A DNA stretch of 35,831 nucleotides from an uncultured Pelagibacteraceae bacterium (GTDB lineage Bacteria; Pseudomonadota; Alphaproteobacteria; Pelagibacterales; Pelagibacteraceae), in contig CACOWO010000008.1 of NCBI GenBank assembly GCA_902630925.1, forward strand, positions 1 to 35,831. The letters run 5' to 3'. Positions 5,807 through 14,136 of this stretch are shown here, piece by piece. The position numbers and the translations under genes are program-made. The notes below the pieces were generated by a model, which saw nothing but the letters and a program-made list of their open reading frames with translations, ran no database searches and had not been told where the DNA came from. Position 1 is the first letter of the stretch. Each line of letters begins with the position of its first letter.

Positions 5807-6173
5807 AAACTGGGACCCAAATTTAACACCGGAACAAAATTACGTTTTAAGACAAGAAGGAACCGAGTCACCGGGTAGCAGTCCATTAAATAATGAAAAG
5901 AGAGAGGGCTCTTATCACTGTGTAGGATGTGGAACTAAACTTTTTGACTCAAATACAAAATATGAGAGCGGATCCGGTTGGCCTTCTTTTTTTAAATCTT
6001 TACCTGATGTTTTTGAGGAAAAAACAGACATGCATATAGGTTACCCAAGAACAGAATATCATTGTAAAAAATGCGGGGGTCATCATGGGCATGTGTTTGA
6101 AGACGGGCCAAAACCTACAGGAAAACGTTATTGCAACAACGGCGTGTGCTTAGTTTTTAAACCTAAAAGTTGA
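5796..6173 (+). CDS. msrB: Peptide-methionine (R)-S-oxide reductase
   Basis: This 125-residue cytosolic enzyme reduces the R epimer of methionine sulfoxide in proteins. The opening [19 protein letters not shown] is typical of MsrB. Two CxxC zinc pairs are present (Cys42/Cys45 and Cys90/Cys93), as are the GSGWPSF and [11 protein letters not shown] blocks. The catalytic cysteine is Cys113 in [11 protein letters not shown]. The usual sequence there is RYC(I/V)NSASL, so NNGVC is a slight variant with an added Cys118 that might serve as a resolving residue. It is translationally coupled to cysE by an 11-base overlap. Confidence 0.95.
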   Translation: MSNKNWDPNLTPEQNYVLRQEGTESPGSSPLNNEKREGSYHCVGCGTKLFDSNTKYESGSGWPSFFKSLPDVFEEKTDMHIGYPRTEYHCKKCGGHHGHVFEDGPKPTGKRYCNNGVCLVFKPKS

Positions 6174-6292
6174 ATAGTTATTAACAAACCAATTAAGTGT
6201 TTTAATACAACCTAACAACAAACTAAATTATTTAATGCCATGTCCACTAGACCAAGGCTACATAAGTTTGTAAGACTTACATTTCATCCACC

Positions 6293-6856
6293 ATGAAGAA
6301 CAACATTATTTCCCTATTCTTAAATTTATTTCTATTTTTTATTTTCACATCACAATTAAATGCTTCAGACCTAGCTTGGAATTTAGCGCAAGAAGGAAAC
6401 AAAATTATTTTAATAAGGCACTCAATAGCTCCAGGTGGGGGAGATCCTACAGGCTTTAAAATTGATGATTGTAAAACACAAAGAAATCTGAGTAAAAAAG
6501 GCATCAATCAATCGAAAAAAATTGGAAAATTATTTAAAAAGAATAGAGTTCCCATAGATCAAGTTTTAAGCAGTCAGTGGTGCAGATGTAAAGATACAGC
6601 TAAATATGCTTTTAATGATTATAAAGAATTCACAGCACTAAACTCTACATTTCAGTCTCCATATAACAAGAATGAAGGAAAACAATTAAAGGAACTCTAT
6701 AATTATGCGAAGAAATGGAATGGAAACGGTGGAAATTTAGTATTAATTACTCATTATAGTATCATTACAGCGGTAACTAATGCAGTTCCAAGTTCAGGAG
6801 AAATAGTAGTAGCAGATAAAAATTTTAAAGTTTTAGGAACAATCTTAACTGATTAA
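6293..6856 (+). CDS. Exported histidine phosphatase family protein
   Basis: This 187-residue protein has an N-terminal signal peptide (MKNNIISLFLNLFLFFIFTS, with cleavage probably near NAS) and one histidine phosphatase domain. The phosphate-accepting motif is LIRHSIAPGGGDP with His43. The conserved DDCKTQRNLSKKG and SSQWCRCKDTA blocks follow, and the second histidine is His154 in LITHYSI. Serine follows the RH pair where most phosphoglycerate-mutase-like members have Gly or Ala. The family removes phosphate from varied small molecules or proteins; the periplasmic substrate is not known. No clear ribosome binding site lies before the ATG. The 3' end overlaps the next minus-strand gene by 4 bases. 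Confidence 0.85.
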   Translation: MKNNIISLFLNLFLFFIFTSQLNASDLAWNLAQEGNKIILIRHSIAPGGGDPTGFKIDDCKTQRNLSKKGINQSKKIGKLFKKNRVPIDQVLSSQWCRCKDTAKYAFNDYKEFTALNSTFQSPYNKNEGKQLKELYNYAKKWNGNGGNLVLITHYSIITAVTNAVPSSGEIVVADKNFKVLGTILTD

Positions 6857-7197
6857 GAAAAAATATAATAAAGTATCGCAATAATAATTAAATACTCAAT
6901 AACGGTTTTTATTCTTATTAAGTTTTCTTTGTTTTCAAATTTCGAATAAATGAATAAGCTCATTCGACTAAAAGTTAATTGAACTAGGGCAATGATAAAA
7001 ACTATTCCTATTAGAACATAGTATATTTCAAAGTTTTTAAATCCATAATAACAAGCCGCTATAAAGGTTAGCCAAGAAATATTTGAAACAAATAATTTAA
7101 TTAGTAGTCCTGATCCCTTTTTAAATAAACCCTGTGTTTTGATAAAAGTATATGACCAAAGAAGAGTAAATAAAAAACCAATATATTTAAATATCAT
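6853..7197 (-). CDS. Small integral membrane protein, unknown function
   Basis: This 114-residue protein has about four hydrophobic segments: FKYIGFLFTLLWSYTFI, LFVSNISWLTFIAACYYG, YYVLIGIVFIIALVQLTF, and VIEYLIIIAILYYIFS at the C terminus. Short Lys/Arg-rich loops lie between them. I recognise no family motif. It is convergent with the phosphatase gene and divergent from ccdA across 50 bases, so it is probably transcribed alone. Confidence 0.65.
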   Translation of the reverse strand: MIFKYIGFLFTLLWSYTFIKTQGLFKKGSGLLIKLFVSNISWLTFIAACYYGFKNFEIYYVLIGIVFIIALVQLTFSRMSLFIYSKFENKENLIRIKTVIEYLIIIAILYYIFS

Positions 7198-7212
7198 GAG
7201 CTAATAATGTAA

Positions 7213-7241
7213 TTGCAGTCGTAATTAAAGGCAAATATAAA
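7213..7241 (+). promoter_or_regulatory. Promoter of ccdA-rbsK, probably leaderless
   Basis: TTGCAG (7213-7218), a 17-base spacer and TATAAA (7236-7241). Only six bases separate the -10 from the ATG, and no ribosome binding site is present. Confidence 0.5.
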
Positions 7242-7247
7242 GTTTAT

Positions 7248-7961
7248 ATGATCGTAAAGTTATTTTTTGCATTCGGAGCTGGATTTATAAGTTTTTTAAC
7301 TCCTTGTGTGTTGCCAATTATTCCAGGTTATATTTCTTATATTACCGGAAAAAATTTAGATGAAATTGAACAAGATAAACAAAATGTTCTTATAAAAACT
7401 ATTTTATTTTCTATAGGATTTTCACTTGTATTTATTGTTTTAGGTGCCACCGCTTCTGCTGTAGGAAATATATTATTATTTTTATCTAATGAATTAAGAA
7501 TTGCAGCAGGAATTTTAATCATTCTATTTTCACTTCAAATGTTGGGAATTTTTAATTTTAGTTTCTTAAATAAAGAAAAAAGAATGGAAACTCAAATTTA
7601 CAAAAACAATTATGCTTTTCCATTACTAGTTGGCGCAGCTTTTGCTTTTGGATGGACACCATGCATTGGTCCTGTATTAGGATCTATATTGGCTTTATCA
7701 GCGACAGAGGCCTCCATTAGCTCTGGTGTATTATTACTTTCATTTTATTCTTTGGGTTTGGCAATTCCATTTATTCTATCTGGCTATTATATGAGTAAAT
7801 TTTTAACAACTAGAAAAGGTTTTAGTAAATACTATGGAAGAGTAACTAAAACTGGTGGAATAATTTTATTATTAACTGGTGTATTAATCGCCACTAATCA
7901 AATTCAAGTTATTAGTTATTATATTTTGACAATCTTTCCTTTCCTAACTACGCTTGGCTAA
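7248..7961 (+). CDS. ccdA: CcdA / DsbD-like thiol-disulfide electron transfer membrane protein
   Basis: This 237-residue polytopic inner membrane protein has the CcdA layout of six hydrophobic segments. The redox pair is Cys20 in FLTPCVLPIIPGY and Cys139 in GWTPCIGPVLGS, each in the conserved TPC motif of helices 1 and 4. CcdA carries reducing equivalents from cytoplasmic thioredoxin to periplasmic partners, usually for cytochrome c maturation. No thioredoxin-like partner is adjacent, but c-type and b-type cytochromes are encoded elsewhere in the window. The stop overlaps the ribokinase ATG (TAATG). Confidence 0.92.
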   Translation: MIVKLFFAFGAGFISFLTPCVLPIIPGYISYITGKNLDEIEQDKQNVLIKTILFSIGFSLVFIVLGATASAVGNILLFLSNELRIAAGILIILFSLQMLGIFNFSFLNKEKRMETQIYKNNYAFPLLVGAAFAFGWTPCIGPVLGSILALSATEASISSGVLLLSFYSLGLAIPFILSGYYMSKFLTTRKGFSKYYGRVTKTGGIILLLTGVLIATNQIQVISYYILTIFPFLTTLG

Positions 7962-8863
7962 TGAGCGATATTTCTGTCCTTGGTATATTTGTTGCTGACA
8001 TAAGTTTTTCAGGATCTAAAATTCCTGCAGTTGGAGAAACTATTCTAGGTAATAAATACAATGTTGGACCTGGCGGGAAAGGATGTAATCAAGCTATAGC
8101 GATAGCAAGACTTGGTGGAAAAATAAATTTTATAAGCAAAATTGGAAAAGATGCTTATGGACAATTGGCTTTAAAAACTCTTGAAAAAAATAAAATTTCT
8201 ACAGAAAATATAATACAAGATAGCAATCAACAAACTGGTGTGGCTGGTATTTTAGTTGATCAAAATACGGGTAAAAATGCAATCAATGTAATTGTAGGGG
8301 CTCCTAGTTCTTTAAAGATAAATGAAATCGAAAAACAAATTAATTTAATAAAACATTCTAAAATTTTTTTAACTCAACTCGAAGTACCAAAGGATGTAAC
8401 GCTTTATTGTTTAAAGACTGCAAAAGAAAATGGATGTTTAACTATTTTAAATCCAGCTCCCGCGTCCGAAATTACAAAAGAATTTTATAATTATATTGAT
8501 TATTTTACTCCCAATGAAACAGAAGCAGAATTTTACACTGGTATTAAAATTACTAATGAAAAAGACGCGAAACAAGCTGCAGATAAATTAATTAATTTAG
8601 GAATTAAAAAAACAATAATTACTCTTGGAGAAAAAGGACTATTTTACTCTGATGGAAAAGAGGAAATTTATTTAAAAGCTAACAAAGTAAAAACTATTGA
8701 TACAACTGGAGCAGGAGATGCTTTTAATGGAGGTTTAGTTTATGGTTTATCTAAAGAAAAACCAATAAAAGAATGTTTAGAATTAGCAAATAAAGTTGCA
8801 GGAATTTCTACGACAAAACTTGGAGCTGGCGATGCAATGCCATTTTTAAAAGATATTAATTAG
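7961..8863 (+). CDS. rbsK: PfkB-family sugar kinase, ribokinase type
   Basis: This 300-residue PfkB carbohydrate kinase phosphorylates a sugar with ATP in the cytoplasm. Visible are GPGGKGCNQAIAIARLGG near residues 37-54 (the substrate-binding glycine block), NPAPA, FTPNETEAE (the NxxE motif), TLGEKG and DTTGAGDAFNGG with the catalytic base Asp253. The overall pattern is closest to ribokinase, but PfkB specificity is not secure from motifs, and a nucleoside kinase is possible. It shares a one-base overlap with ccdA, an arrangement that has no obvious metabolic reason. Confidence 0.85.
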   Translation: MSDISVLGIFVADISFSGSKIPAVGETILGNKYNVGPGGKGCNQAIAIARLGGKINFISKIGKDAYGQLALKTLEKNKISTENIIQDSNQQTGVAGILVDQNTGKNAINVIVGAPSSLKINEIEKQINLIKHSKIFLTQLEVPKDVTLYCLKTAKENGCLTILNPAPASEITKEFYNYIDYFTPNETEAEFYTGIKITNEKDAKQAADKLINLGIKKTIITLGEKGLFYSDGKEEIYLKANKVKTIDTTGAGDAFNGGLVYGLSKEKPIKECLELANKVAGISTTKLGAGDAMPFLKDIN

Positions 8864-9113
8864 ATAATAATTTATCTAATTCTCCACTCCTATTAGCATC
8901 TTGTAACTGTTCATTTCCACCTATGTAATGATCGCCTACAAAAATTTGTGGTATTGTTCTTGCTCCGTTAGTTCTTTGAATCATTTCTTTTGCTTTTGCA
9001 GGATCTTTCCAAATATCAAATTCTTCAAATTCAATATTTTTACTTTTTAATAAAGCTTTCGCTGCGCTGCAGTATGGACAAGGAACTCCTGAGTACATTG
9101 TTACTTTTTTCAT
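8856..9113 (-). CDS. grxC: Glutaredoxin 3
   Basis: This 85-residue dithiol glutaredoxin reduces protein disulfides and mixed disulfides with glutathione. The active site is CPYC (Cys12 and Cys15), followed by the glutathione-binding ARTIPQIFVGDHYIGG segment with the cis-proline and the GG turn. The length and the CPYC sequence are those of GrxC. It ends inside the rbsK stop region on the other strand. The DUF2805 gene lies just upstream with a 2-base gap, so the two are cotranscribed. Confidence 0.95.
   Translation of the reverse strand: MKKVTMYSGVPCPYCSAAKALLKSKNIEFEEFDIWKDPAKAKEMIQRTNGARTIPQIFVGDHYIGGNEQLQDANRSGELDKLLSN
8858..8881. terminator. Hairpin shared by the convergent rbsK and grxC ends
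   Basis: AATTAGATAA (8858-8867) pairs perfectly with TTATCTAATT (8872-8881) around TAAT. The stop codons of both genes fall in the left arm. It lacks long T tracts, so termination from this element is plausible but weak. Confidence 0.4.
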
Positions 9114-9115
9114 AT

Positions 9116-9412
9116 TTAATATATATCAGATATTTTTATCTTTTCTCTGAGCATTTTTCGCCCAAGCTGGAACTTTTTTCTGTGTTTAATGCTAGTATTA
9201 TGAACTCTTTTTCTCCAAAGCCTGAAAGAACTAGGTTTTAAATTTTTTCTCATTATTTTAATTACTTGAGATTCATTTTTTCCAGTTTTTTCCTTAATTT
9301 CTTCAAAGGTAATTCTATCTGCCCATGCAGCCCAAATAATCCAATTATCATTTTTTTCTTTTGGCTCGGCATTTTTAACTCTTGTTTGAGGGATAAAACT
9401 TTTTTTCTTCAT
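9116..9412 (-). CDS. DUF2805 / TIGR03643 family protein
   Basis: This 98-residue basic protein has the diagnostic blocks WAAWADRITFEEIKEKTG, QVIKIMRKNLKPSSFRLWRKRV and a lysine/arginine-rich tail. The family is widespread, small and cytoplasmic, and without an established role. The helix-turn-helix-like pattern (ITFEEIKEKTGKNESQVIKIMR) and its charge suggest nucleic acid binding, which is inference only. It precedes grxC by two bases and is divergent from the LysE-type gene across 25 bases that contain an overlapping TATATA stretch. Confidence 0.85.
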   Translation of the reverse strand: MKKKSFIPQTRVKNAEPKEKNDNWIIWAAWADRITFEEIKEKTGKNESQVIKIMRKNLKPSSFRLWRKRVHNTSIKHRKKFQLGRKMLREKIKISDIY

Positions 9413-9437
9413 AAATTTATATATAGTGACTTACTAA

Positions 9438-10052
9438 ATGTTTCCAACAGACTATATAATATTTTTGCAAATCATTTTATTTTTATTTATTTCTCCTGGC
9501 CCGCCTAGAGTTGTAATAGTTTCACACACATTAAACTATGGGTTAAATAGATCTGTTTGGACAGCATTTGGAGATATATCTGCAAATACTATTCAAGCTA
9601 TTTTAGTAGTTTTTTTAATTGGTTCTTTTTTAAGTGATAACCCTCAAATTCTTTATTACTTAAAATGGGCTGGGATATTTTATATTGTGTATTTAGCTTA
9701 TGATACTTTAACCTCTAAAATCAGAAGTTTTGACATTAAAGGCCAAAATTTAAAATCACCATTATCGTTTTACAAAGATGGATTATTAGTTGCTGGCTTA
9801 AGCCCCAAAGCTATTTTATTCTTTGGAACGATTTTTCCATCATTTATTAATTTTAATTCTAATATCATTTCACAGTTTTTAATATTATTAATCACTTACG
9901 TAGTTTTAGACTTTATAACCTTAATAATTTACGGATTAGCTGCTGAAAAAATTTCTGTTTGGTTAAGAGGCAAACCGAGGCTTATAAATACAATTTCTGC
10001 GTGTGTTCTATTAATTTTAGCGGTATACATTGCTGCGACACAGAATTTTTAA
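9438..10052 (+). CDS. LysE/RhtB family amino acid exporter
   Basis: This 204-residue inner membrane protein has about six hydrophobic segments. The LysE/RhtB signature is at the N terminus: FLFISPGPPRVVIVSHTLNYG, where SPGP is the conserved family turn, then the GLNRSVWTAFGD stretch and LKWAGIFYIVYLAYDTL. The motif GLSPKAILFF is the second conserved block (usually NPK; here SPK). The family exports basic or small neutral amino acids; the substrate is unknown. A second, distinct member is encoded later on the same strand, starting at 29443. Confidence 0.88.
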   Translation: MFPTDYIIFLQIILFLFISPGPPRVVIVSHTLNYGLNRSVWTAFGDISANTIQAILVVFLIGSFLSDNPQILYYLKWAGIFYIVYLAYDTLTSKIRSFDIKGQNLKSPLSFYKDGLLVAGLSPKAILFFGTIFPSFINFNSNIISQFLILLITYVVLDFITLIIYGLAAEKISVWLRGKPRLINTISACVLLILAVYIAATQNF

Positions 10053-10065
10053 TCTATTCTTACTG

Positions 10066-10136
10066 TTGTCAAAAACTCTATTTCTTGTTTTAATTATTTA
10101 ATTTTAATTAATTAATTAATAACAAGAAGGGAAATA
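10066..10136 (+). promoter_or_regulatory. Promoter and leader of binding-protein gene 1
   Basis: TTGTCA (10066-10071), a 17-base spacer and TTTAAT (10089-10094) are followed by four TTAA repeats (10104-10119) and AAGAAGGGAAATA before the ATG. The same order, spacing and leader occur before the other two binding-protein genes in the window. Confidence 0.65.
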
Positions 10137-11378
10137 ATGAATAAAATAGCAAAACTATTTGTTACATTTATTTCAGCTATAACTTTAGCATTAGTATCTT
10201 TTTCATCTTCTTTCGCAAAAGTAGAGGGAGAATACATAGTGCTAGGTTCTGCAATATCTCTTACAGGTAAATACTCTTCTAATGGTGTTCACACTCAAAA
10301 CGGTTACAACATGGCTGTTGAGAGAATTAACAAAATGGGTGGAGTTGAAGTACAAGGTAAGAAATATAAGTTTGAAATTATCTATTACGATGATGAGTCA
10401 AACCCAAAAAGAGCCGCTCAGTTAGCTGAAAGACTAATTAAACAAGATGGCGTTCATTACATGCTTGGACCATACAGTTCAGGTTTAACGAAAGCTATTG
10501 CACCAGTAACCGAGAAATATAAAATTCCTATGGTTGAAGCAAATGGTGCATCTAGATCTTTATTTACAAAAGGATACAAATATTTGTTTGCGGTGTTATC
10601 ACCAGCTAACCAATACCTTGAAGTAGCTATAGATTTAGCGGTAGAAAAAAACGGTGGTAAAGGAGTAAAAATTGCTCAAGCATTTGAACAAGATGCTTTC
10701 TCACAAGACGTGAGACTTGGTATTTTAGATGCAGCGAAAAGAACTGGATCTGAGATCATCATCGATGACAAACTACCAAAAGAACTTAACGATATGGCAG
10801 CTACATTGGCTAAAGTAAAAGCTACTAAGCCAGATGTGCTTGTTGTATCAGGTCACACAAAAGGTGCATTAACTGCAATCAGACAAATTTCCGAAATGAA
10901 AGTTGATGTTCCAATGTTAGCGATGACACACTGTGATGCTGCAAAACTTTCTAAACAACATGGAAAGAAATCAGAATTCGCATTGTGTGCTTCTCAGTGG
11001 CATAAAAATTTATCTTACAAAGATAAATTCTTTGGCTCTGGTAAGAAATACGCTAAAGACTTCCAAAAAGAATTTGGATATGACCCGCCATATCAATCAG
11101 CAGAGTCTTCTGCAGCATTGCTAGTATTTAAAGATGCGTTCGAAAGAGCTAATTCTTTTGATAGAGATGCAGTAAGAGATGCGCTAGTTGATACAGAAAT
11201 GCAAACTTTCTATGGAAACATTAAATTTGGACCTGGTGGCCAAAACGTTGCTAAGCCAATGATCTTGTTCCAAGTAAGATGTAAAGGCGACGATTGTGAA
11301 AATAGAGTAGTTGCTCCAACTAAATGGGCTTCTGACAAGTTCTATCATCCAATCCCGAAATGGTCTGACAGAAGTTAA
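10137..11378 (+). CDS. Periplasmic binding protein of a branched-chain/amino-acid type ABC transporter (HAAT family)
   Basis: This 413-residue protein has a signal peptide (cleavage probably after SSSFA, residue 27) and a two-lobed type 1 periplasmic binding fold of the LivK class. The start of the mature protein, IVLGSAISLTGKYSSNGVH, is the typical ligand-contact segment. YDDESNPKRAAQLAERLI and MLGPYSSGLTKAIAPVTEKY are family blocks. Four cysteines in the second half (THCDAAK, FALCASQ, RCKGDDCE) may form disulfides. Ligand is not certain from sequence: leucine-type amino acids, amides or related solutes are all possible. A strong terminator follows directly, so most transcripts should encode only this protein. 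Confidence 0.9.
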   Translation: MNKIAKLFVTFISAITLALVSFSSSFAKVEGEYIVLGSAISLTGKYSSNGVHTQNGYNMAVERINKMGGVEVQGKKYKFEIIYYDDESNPKRAAQLAERLIKQDGVHYMLGPYSSGLTKAIAPVTEKYKIPMVEANGASRSLFTKGYKYLFAVLSPANQYLEVAIDLAVEKNGGKGVKIAQAFEQDAFSQDVRLGILDAAKRTGSEIIIDDKLPKELNDMAATLAKVKATKPDVLVVSGHTKGALTAIRQISEMKVDVPMLAMTHCDAAKLSKQHGKKSEFALCASQWHKNLSYKDKFFGSGKKYAKDFQKEFGYDPPYQSAESSAALLVFKDAFERANSFDRDAVRDALVDTEMQTFYGNIKFGPGGQNVAKPMILFQVRCKGDDCENRVVAPTKWASDKFYHPIPKWSDRS

Positions 11379-11396
11379 TAACTTCTGAATATTTTG

Positions 11397-11424
11397 AAAA
11401 GCCCCTAGTTTTCTAGGGGCTTTT
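11397..11424 (+). terminator. Intrinsic terminator between binding protein 1 and its permease genes
   Basis: AAAAGCCCCTAG and CTAGGGGCTTTT form a perfect 12-base stem with a TTTT loop, followed by CTTTTA. It is likely to be partly read through, since no other promoter for the four transporter genes behind it is evident. Confidence 0.9.
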
Positions 11425-11446
11425 CTTTTATAAGGTTTGAAATTTT

Positions 11447-12340
11447 ATGGACTTTCTGATTTTTAAAGCTCCAATGTTAATGGTCCAAGCGTCATTGGAC
11501 GGTATTCTTCTAGGAATTTTATTTGCACTAATTGCTTATGGTATGGCTCTACAGTGGGGTGTTATGAATATAATTAACATTGCACAAGGAGATTTAGTAA
11601 TTTTGGGAGGTTATATAGCTTACACTATGTATCTTGCTGGAATTCATCCAGCATGGGGAGTAATTGTCTCTCCAATAATAATGTATTTTATAGGAGTCCT
11701 TTTATATAAATTAGTGATTAATAAAGTTGTGGATCGAGACCTATTTATTTCAATCTTAGCAACTTTCGGTATTGCAATTGTATTTCAACAATTAATGAAT
11801 TTTATTTTTGGTGCTGATGTAGTTGTGGCACAGTCTGAATATGGAACAACAATGTTATTTGATAATTCAGTAACTCTACCAAATTCAAAAATCTTTTCTG
11901 CATTTATAAGCGTTTTATATGCAGTGGCTCTCGTTATATATATGAAAAAATCCAGACTCGGACGAGCTATAAGAGCCACAGCTCAAAATGCTAGGGCAGC
12001 AAAAATTCTTGGTGTAGATACGGAAAAAGTTTATGCCGCAACTTTTGGTATAAATGCAGCGTTATGTGGTATTGCAGGAGCTTTAATATCAATAACTCTT
12101 ACGCTCCATCCTTATGTAGGACTTCCTTATACAGTTAGATCTTTCATGATCGTTATTGTAGCAGGTCTTGGAAATTTACCAGCAGTAGCACTTTCAGGCA
12201 TGGGATTAGGATTATTTGAAGAGTTCGCAGATTATATTTTAGGAACTGAATTTAGAATTGGCGCAGTTTTTATGCTTCTAGTTTTCATATTAGTTTACAG
12301 AAGATTTAAACTTTCAAAGAAAAGGGAATATTTAAAATAA
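11447..12340 (+). CDS. livH: ABC transporter permease, LivH type
   Basis: This 297-residue inner membrane protein has about eight hydrophobic segments and is one of two permeases of transporter 1. The N-terminal DGILLGILFALIAYGMAL, the MNIINIAQGDLVILGGY block and the cytoplasmic GRAIRATAQNARAAKILGVD coupling loop are characteristic of LivH. GLGNLPAVALSGMGLGLFEE near the C terminus is the second conserved block. The ATG follows the terminator by 23 bases. The stop abuts the livM start. Confidence 0.93.
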   Translation: MDFLIFKAPMLMVQASLDGILLGILFALIAYGMALQWGVMNIINIAQGDLVILGGYIAYTMYLAGIHPAWGVIVSPIIMYFIGVLLYKLVINKVVDRDLFISILATFGIAIVFQQLMNFIFGADVVVAQSEYGTTMLFDNSVTLPNSKIFSAFISVLYAVALVIYMKKSRLGRAIRATAQNARAAKILGVDTEKVYAATFGINAALCGIAGALISITLTLHPYVGLPYTVRSFMIVIVAGLGNLPAVALSGMGLGLFEEFADYILGTEFRIGAVFMLLVFILVYRRFKLSKKREYLK

Positions 12341-13405
12341 ATGAGTAAAATAAAACAAAAAGATTTAATATTATATTCTGGTCTAATTATCTTAGGTTTA
12401 GCTGCACCTTATTTATTCTCAGCTTTTAAAGTTCAGCTTACGTATCTTTGTGTCTTGATCGTTCTAGCAATGACTTGGAATTTACAAGGTGGTGAAATGG
12501 GTTACAATACTTTTGGAAATATTCTTTTCTATGGTCTGGGAATGTACCTCACTGCCTCAGTTCAGGTTGGTATGTTTTTTCCATTAGCAGAGTGGACAGA
12601 AAGCGGCGGAGAAAAAACTTTCGTACATACTACAGCACAATATTTTCAAGGAATAGGTGTCGGATTACTAGTTTCAGCTGTTATACCCGCCATTGTCGCC
12701 GGAGCTATAGGTTATGCTATTTTAGGATTGAGAGGTCATTACTTTGCGATTTGTACCTTAGGTTTAGGTATCGCCGCAGGTGAAATTGCTGGAGGAATTG
12801 AAATTATTGGAGCCGGTCAAGGATTTACTACACCACCTTTTCCTGCAGAAATAGTTGATACTGAAGCTAGAGGAAAGTTTTTCTATTTTCTAAGCTTCGC
12901 ATTATTAATCAGCACATTTGTTTTTGTTAAATATATTTACGGTTCTAGATTTAAATTAATTTTAAATGCGATAAGAGACAATGAAGATAAAGCAGAAGCA
13001 ATGGGTATCCAAACGATGAAGTATAAAATTACGGGCTGGATGTGTTCTGCATTTTTCTGTGGTTTAGCGGGTGGAATCATGGGTGGACTTATTGGATATA
13101 TAGACTCTACCGACGTAGCGTTTGACGGAAGAGAGATGGGAGTATTCATGGTGCTAATGGCAATACTTGGCGGTAAAGGAACTTTATGGGGACCAGTAAT
13201 TGGTGCAACTTTATTCCATTTTTTCAAAGAGGGTCTTTGGACTTTAATTTTAGGTTGGCAATATGTTGCTCTTGGAGTTCTAATTGTCGTAATTGTAATT
13301 TATTTCCCAGAAGGCCTAATGGGATGGTTAAGGGAAAAATACCCTGAAAGATTTGGCGAAGTTATAGATGAGAAAGATCGAAAGGCGCAGGTGGAATTAA
13401 AATGA
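12341..13405 (+). CDS. livM: ABC transporter permease, LivM type
   Basis: This 354-residue inner membrane protein is the partner of LivH. It carries the LivM hallmarks LRGHYFAICTLGLGIAAGEI and the coupling segment LILNAIRDNEDKAEAMGIQ, followed by GLAGGIMGG and AILGGKGTLWGPVIGA. It starts in the base after the livH stop, and its last four bases overlap livG (ATGA). The periplasmic side contains a longer loop (WTESGGEKTFVHTTAQYF) that I do not recognise from standard LivM. Confidence 0.93.
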   Translation: MSKIKQKDLILYSGLIILGLAAPYLFSAFKVQLTYLCVLIVLAMTWNLQGGEMGYNTFGNILFYGLGMYLTASVQVGMFFPLAEWTESGGEKTFVHTTAQYFQGIGVGLLVSAVIPAIVAGAIGYAILGLRGHYFAICTLGLGIAAGEIAGGIEIIGAGQGFTTPPFPAEIVDTEARGKFFYFLSFALLISTFVFVKYIYGSRFKLILNAIRDNEDKAEAMGIQTMKYKITGWMCSAFFCGLAGGIMGGLIGYIDSTDVAFDGREMGVFMVLMAILGGKGTLWGPVIGATLFHFFKEGLWTLILGWQYVALGVLIVVIVIYFPEGLMGWLREKYPERFGEVIDEKDRKAQVELK

Positions 13406-14136
13406 GTATTTTACAAGTTAAAAATGTAAGTAAATCTTTTGGTGGTGTGCAAGCCAACGTAGATATATCAGTTTCAGTAGAACAAGGATCAATAGTTGGT
13501 TTAATTGGACCAAACGGTTCAGGAAAAACAACTTTATTTAACTCGATTGTAGGAACTCATCCTATAGACCAAGGTTCTATTATTTTTGATAACACAGAAG
13601 TTTCCGAAATGCCTGTTCCTGCAGTAGCTAAATTAGGTTTGCTAAGAACGTTTCAGCAAACAAAAATATATACAAAACTAAACTGCGTTGAAAACATGTT
13701 AATTAGTCATAAAGCTAGCGACTCCGGATTTATATTTGCTAAAATACCTACTGACCTAACTGAGAAAGCAGAAAATCTCTTAAACTTTGTAGGTCTTTAC
13801 CAAAAAAGAAACTTAAGAGCAGGGGATCTTTCTTTTGGACAACAAAAATTATTAGAATTAGCTATGGCTTTAATGAATGAACCAAAAATGCTTTTATTAG
13901 ACGAGCCTACAGCAGGAATTAATCCAACTTTAATTAATGGAATTATAGACAGGTTGATAAAGATAAATAAAGATTATGGAATAACTTTATTGGTTATTGA
14001 GCACAATATGAAAGTAATTATGAGTTTAGCTCAGAGAATTTTCTGTTTAGCACATGGAAAAATGTTAGCAGAGGGTTCACCTGAACAAATTAAAAACGAT
14101 AAGCGTGTAGTTGATGCTTATTTAGGAGCACAATAA
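13402..14136 (+). CDS. livG: ABC transporter ATPase, LivG type
   Basis: This 244-residue ATPase of transporter 1 has Walker A GPNGSGKTT, the Q-loop in LLRTFQQTKIY, signature LSFGQQ in place of LSGGQ, Walker B LLLDEPTAGINP and the switch histidine in VIEHNMKVI. The RTFQ block and the C-terminal VVDAYLGAQ are LivG features. Overlaps of 4 bases upstream and 1 base downstream link it to livM and livF. Confidence 0.93.
   Translation: MSILQVKNVSKSFGGVQANVDISVSVEQGSIVGLIGPNGSGKTTLFNSIVGTHPIDQGSIIFDNTEVSEMPVPAVAKLGLLRTFQQTKIYTKLNCVENMLISHKASDSGFIFAKIPTDLTEKAENLLNFVGLYQKRNLRAGDLSFGQQKLLELAMALMNEPKMLLLDEPTAGINPTLINGIIDRLIKINKDYGITLLVIEHNMKVIMSLAQRIFCLAHGKMLAEGSPEQIKNDKRVVDAYLGAQ

Noticed and set aside
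6174..6292. Gap between msrB and the phosphatase gene, searched for tRNA or a small RNA
   Set aside because: Only short imperfect inverted repeats (AAGT...ACTT) and no tRNA-like cloverleaf, T-loop or terminator were found.
10104..10119. TTAA repeat run as a tandem repeat or transposon target
   Set aside because: The same run occurs at matching positions before two other binding-protein genes, so it belongs to the leader. No flanking mobile element is seen.
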